DNA of 64,000 nt, taken from NCBI GenBank assembly GCA_964609215.1, contig CAZSQZ010000015.1, forward strand, positions 1 to 64,000, written 5' to 3'. This document shows, one piece after another, positions 61,773-64,000 of the stretch; the stretch's first letter is position 1, and each line of letters begins with the position of its first letter. The stretch is from JABDKJ01 sp964609215. Its GTDB lineage: Bacteria; Bacteroidota; Bacteroidia; Flavobacteriales_D; JABDKJ01. The position numbers and the translations under genes were made by a program. The notes beneath the pieces were generated by a model. It worked only from the letters and a program-made list of their open reading frames with translations. It was not told where the DNA came from and made no database searches.

Positions 61773-62985
61773 AAAACCTATTCCTTTTTCTCCTCCTCGG
61801 ATAGATGAAGAATCTATTGCCGAGGTAGTTGATACCCTAAAATCAGGTTGGATAACTACTGGACCTAAGACCAAAGAATTTGAGAAAAGGATAACAGCTT
61901 ATTGTGGTGCCAAAAAAACCATCTGCTTGAATTCTGCAACAGCAGCAATGGAAATGGCGCTTAGATGGTATGGAATAGGAGAGGGAGATGAGGTCATTAT
62001 TCCAGCCTATACCTATTGTGCAACCGCAAATGTGGTATTACACTCTGGTGCTAAGCCGGTTATGGTAGATGTAAATGAAGACGATTTCAATATATCAATT
62101 AACGCTATAAAAGCTGCAATCACCGATAAAACCAAGGCAATTGTACCTGTAGATATAGCTGGTTATCCTTGCGATTATGATGAGCTATATGACCTAGTTA
62201 ATAGCGCAGAAATAAGAGATAAGTTTCAAGCTAAAAATGATTTAGAAAGGAAGCTAGGACGAATAATGATTTTGGCAGATGCGGCACATTCTTTTGGTGC
62301 AGTTTATAAAGGAAGAACTTCAGGATCATTAGCAGATGCATCTGCCTTCTCTTTTCACGCAGTGAAGAATTTAACTACCGCAGAAGGAGGAGCATTAGTA
62401 TTCAACTTAGATGATTCTTTTAATCTGGAGGAAATCTATTCAGAGATCAATACTATGTCTTTGCATGGTCAAAGTAAAGATGCACTCTCTAAGATGCAGA
62501 TAGGAGCTTGGCGTTATGATGTTAAGCAAGCTGGTTATAAATGCAATATGACAGATATTCACGCTTCTCTGGGCTTGGTTGAGTTAGGCAGATACGGTGA
62601 AAACCTTACAAGAAGAGAAGAGATTGTGAAAAGCTATTCTAATGCTTTTGGTAAAAGAGAGCATTTTCAATTGCCTCTATTTGAAAGTGATGATAAAAAA
62701 TCTTCTTTTCATCTTTACTTACTGCGCATTAAGAATATTTCAGAGACTCAAAGAGATGAGATCATTCAAAAAATATCTGAGGATAAAATTGCAGTAAATG
62801 TTCATTTTATTCCTCTTCCAGAACTATCACAATACAAAGACTTGGGATATAGCATATCTGACTATCCAATAGCTTATCGGAATTATTCCTGTGAAATATC
62901 TCTTCCAGTCTACTATGATTTAAGCGATGATGATGTGGATAGAATAACCAATTCCGTTAACAATGCCGTTGATACCATTCTATGA
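61750..62985 (+). CDS. DegT/DnrJ/EryC1/StrS sugar aminotransferase
   Basis: A 411-residue PLP enzyme. Family pattern: GWITTGPKTKEFEKRI, CLNSATAAMEMALRWYGI, EVIIPAYTYCATANVVLHSG, LADAAHSFGA, and the PLP lysine K206 in FHAVKNLTTAEGG. It aminates a keto-sugar nucleotide (for example a UDP-4-keto-6-deoxy sugar) to make amino sugars such as the bacillosamine type. It precedes the initiating sugar transferase with an ATGA overlap, consistent with bacillosamine-type priming. Confidence 0.92.
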   Translation: MDESKVHKKPIPFSPPRIDEESIAEVVDTLKSGWITTGPKTKEFEKRITAYCGAKKTICLNSATAAMEMALRWYGIGEGDEVIIPAYTYCATANVVLHSGAKPVMVDVNEDDFNISINAIKAAITDKTKAIVPVDIAGYPCDYDELYDLVNSAEIRDKFQAKNDLERKLGRIMILADAAHSFGAVYKGRTSGSLADASAFSFHAVKNLTTAEGGALVFNLDDSFNLEEIYSEINTMSLHGQSKDALSKMQIGAWRYDVKQAGYKCNMTDIHASLGLVELGRYGENLTRREEIVKSYSNAFGKREHFQLPLFESDDKKSSFHLYLLRIKNISETQRDEIIQKISEDKIAVNVHFIPLPELSQYKDLGYSISDYPIAYRNYSCEISLPVYYDLSDDDVDRITNSVNNAVDTIL

Positions 62986-63566
62986 AACGACTTTTTGATT
63001 TCTTATTCGCTTTCATTTTTTTGCTATTGCTTCTACCTCTGTTTTTAGTTCTAATAATCGCAATCTCCTTAGGTTCAAAAGGTGGAGCTTTCTTTAGCCA
63101 AGATCGTGTAGGCAAGAATGAAAAGATATTTACCCTCTATAAGTTTAGGTCCATGCGCCAAACAAGTAATGATAAGCTTCAATTAACGGTAGAGGGAGAT
63201 AATAGAATTACAGGAATTGGAAAATTCATTCGTAAAACTAAACTAGATGAGCTTCCGCAGTTATGGAATATCCTTATTGGTGATATGAGTTTCATTGGCC
63301 CAAGGCCAGAAGTTCCCAAATATGTTAAACGCTATAATAGTGAGCAGAAAAAAGTCTTATCCGTAAGACCTGGTCTTTCAGACCCTGCATCATTGGCTTT
63401 TATGAATGAAGCAGAACTTCTTGCTCAATCTAAAGATCCTGAGTCCTATTACATAAATGACATCATGCCAAAAAAACTTCAAATGAACTTAGATTATATC
63501 CAAAATAGAACATTGCTTTCTGACTTTGGAATGATCTTTAAGACTATAGGGAAAATATTCTCTTAG
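62982..63566 (+). CDS. Undecaprenyl-phosphate sugar phosphotransferase (PglC-like, short form)
   Basis: A 194-residue monotopic phosphoglycosyl transferase: N-terminal reentrant membrane helix (about 8-30), then SQDRVGKNEKIFTLYKFRSM, RITGIGKFIRKTKLDELPQL, WNILIGDMSFIGPRPEVP. It starts glycan assembly by placing a sugar phosphate on undecaprenyl phosphate. Short forms like this resemble PglC, which fits the aminotransferase next to it. Its stop overlaps the convergent SirB1-like gene by 4 bases. Confidence 0.92.
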   Translation: MKRLFDFLFAFIFLLLLLPLFLVLIIAISLGSKGGAFFSQDRVGKNEKIFTLYKFRSMRQTSNDKLQLTVEGDNRITGIGKFIRKTKLDELPQLWNILIGDMSFIGPRPEVPKYVKRYNSEQKKVLSVRPGLSDPASLAFMNEAELLAQSKDPESYYINDIMPKKLQMNLDYIQNRTLLSDFGMIFKTIGKIFS

Positions 63567-64000
63567 CTTGGGTTTTTCAGAACGGAAGCAATCTTTATTA
63601 CTTCGTCTACTTTTTCAATATAACCTAGCTTTTGATAAGCGTAAACCAAATTATTAAATAATCGCCTTACAATTTCTTTATTCGAACAAGGTTTAAAATG
63701 CCTTTCTTCCGGCTCTATCTTTAAATGCTTTAAGAAATTATCAATTTGCGATTTGTGCAGAATAGAACCATTCCCAAAGGGATTAATGTAAAAAAGCACA
63801 TCTTCCTTATGTTCAATATCTGGTGAAAACTCTCGCAACTCTTCAATAATGTGATTCTCATCTTTATAGGCAAGAATGAAATGATTGGGCAAGTTTATTC
63901 CATGCACGGGAATGTCCAAACTTTGAGCAGTAATGAGGTAAATAATAGAAAGAGAAAGCGGATTTCCAGATTTGGTTTCTAGAACCGCATTGATAAAGCT
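63563..64000 (-). CDS. SirB1-family transglutaminase-like protein (5' end outside the window)
   Basis: The minus-strand frame is open to the window edge, so residues upstream of the TTG at 63919 belong to it. The visible part reads AVLETKSGNPLSLSIIYLIT, LDIPVHGINLPNHFILAY and NPFGNGSIL, which fits the transglutaminase-like/TPR family (SirB1, DUF1460-unrelated). The C-terminal helices (LFNNLVYAYQKLGYIEKVDE) form its TPR part. The likely catalytic His is in NLPNHFILAY; any Cys would lie outside the window. Function is unsettled in the family. Confidence 0.8.
   Translation of the reverse strand, partial: SFINAVLETKSGNPLSLSIIYLITAQSLDIPVHGINLPNHFILAYKDENHIIEELREFSPDIEHKEDVLFYINPFGNGSILHKSQIDNFLKHLKIEPEERHFKPCSNKEIVRRLFNNLVYAYQKLGYIEKVDEVIKIASVLKNPS

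Noticed and set aside
1..64000. tRNA, rRNA, CRISPR arrays, restriction-modification or known anti-phage genes
   Set aside because: None could be supported by eye; a tRNAscan, Rfam and PADLOC/DefenseFinder search would be needed to exclude them fully.

Overview
This is an AT-rich chromosomal window from a member of the Bacteroidota, most likely a marine or aquatic Flavobacteriales-type organism. Four things point there. Two very large secreted metallopeptidases end in type IX secretion (T9SS) sorting domains. Promoters look like the Bacteroidota pattern (a TTTG followed 19 bp later by TAnnTTTG before the zapA operon). Shine-Dalgarno sequences are mostly absent. Many families typical of the phylum occur (DUF2490, WG repeats, TPR-LuxR membrane regulators, anti-sigma TPR proteins, SulP/carbonic anhydrase pairs). 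No rRNA, tRNA, CRISPR array, transposase or integrase was seen.

Layout. 1-5.6 kb is an accessory RHS polymorphic-toxin island. It holds a degraded RHS C-terminal tip with a small membrane partner, then a 5'-truncated second RHS core whose tip looks like a methyltransferase fold, its likely immunity gene, an M50 protease and a secreted TPR protein. An 18-bp direct repeat flanks much of it. 5.6-9.5 kb is an inorganic-carbon module (SulP transporter, beta-carbonic anhydrase, DUF2490 barrel) facing a TetR regulator with a clear palindromic operator candidate. 10.1-19.9 kb is core: rplS, trmD, TPR and WG-repeat proteins, a conserved protein of unknown function, an MBL hydrolase and a T9SS-exported M36 peptidase. 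At 20.0-21.4 kb a single putative toxin gene with an eCIS-cargo-like leader and a C-terminal CFVM box sits between two terminators that share a 23-bp sequence. 21.5-33.1 kb holds pbpC, a lipoprotein DPP III, DUF547 plus two arsenosugar-type glycosyltransferases, an M23 peptidase, zapA and its coiled-coil partner, rny and a sugar-nucleotide epimerase. 33.1-36.6 kb continues with a flippase, a glycosyltransferase and a FemAB-like transferase.

36.6-46.1 kb is the most unusual region. An ECF sigma factor and a TPR anti-sigma-like membrane protein are divergent from a 742-residue Ser-rich protein of unknown function, two tandemly duplicated exported PKD-like proteins, and a membrane-anchored, exported TPR-CHAT (caspase-like) protease. 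I propose this as an envelope-stress or surface-sensing proteolytic module; that function is inferred, not shown.

46.1-55.3 kb carries an MFS transporter, an M19-like dipeptidase with an unusual insertion, a small unknown protein, a membrane protein plus NarL-type two-component pair, an exported peptide deformylase and a TPR-LuxR membrane regulator. 55.3-59.4 kb is a T9SS-exported M12B metallopeptidase with three 198-bp repeats. 59.4-63.6 kb is a polysaccharide locus (GT2, O-antigen ligase-like, DegT aminotransferase, sugar transferase), and the window ends inside a SirB1-type transglutaminase-like gene.
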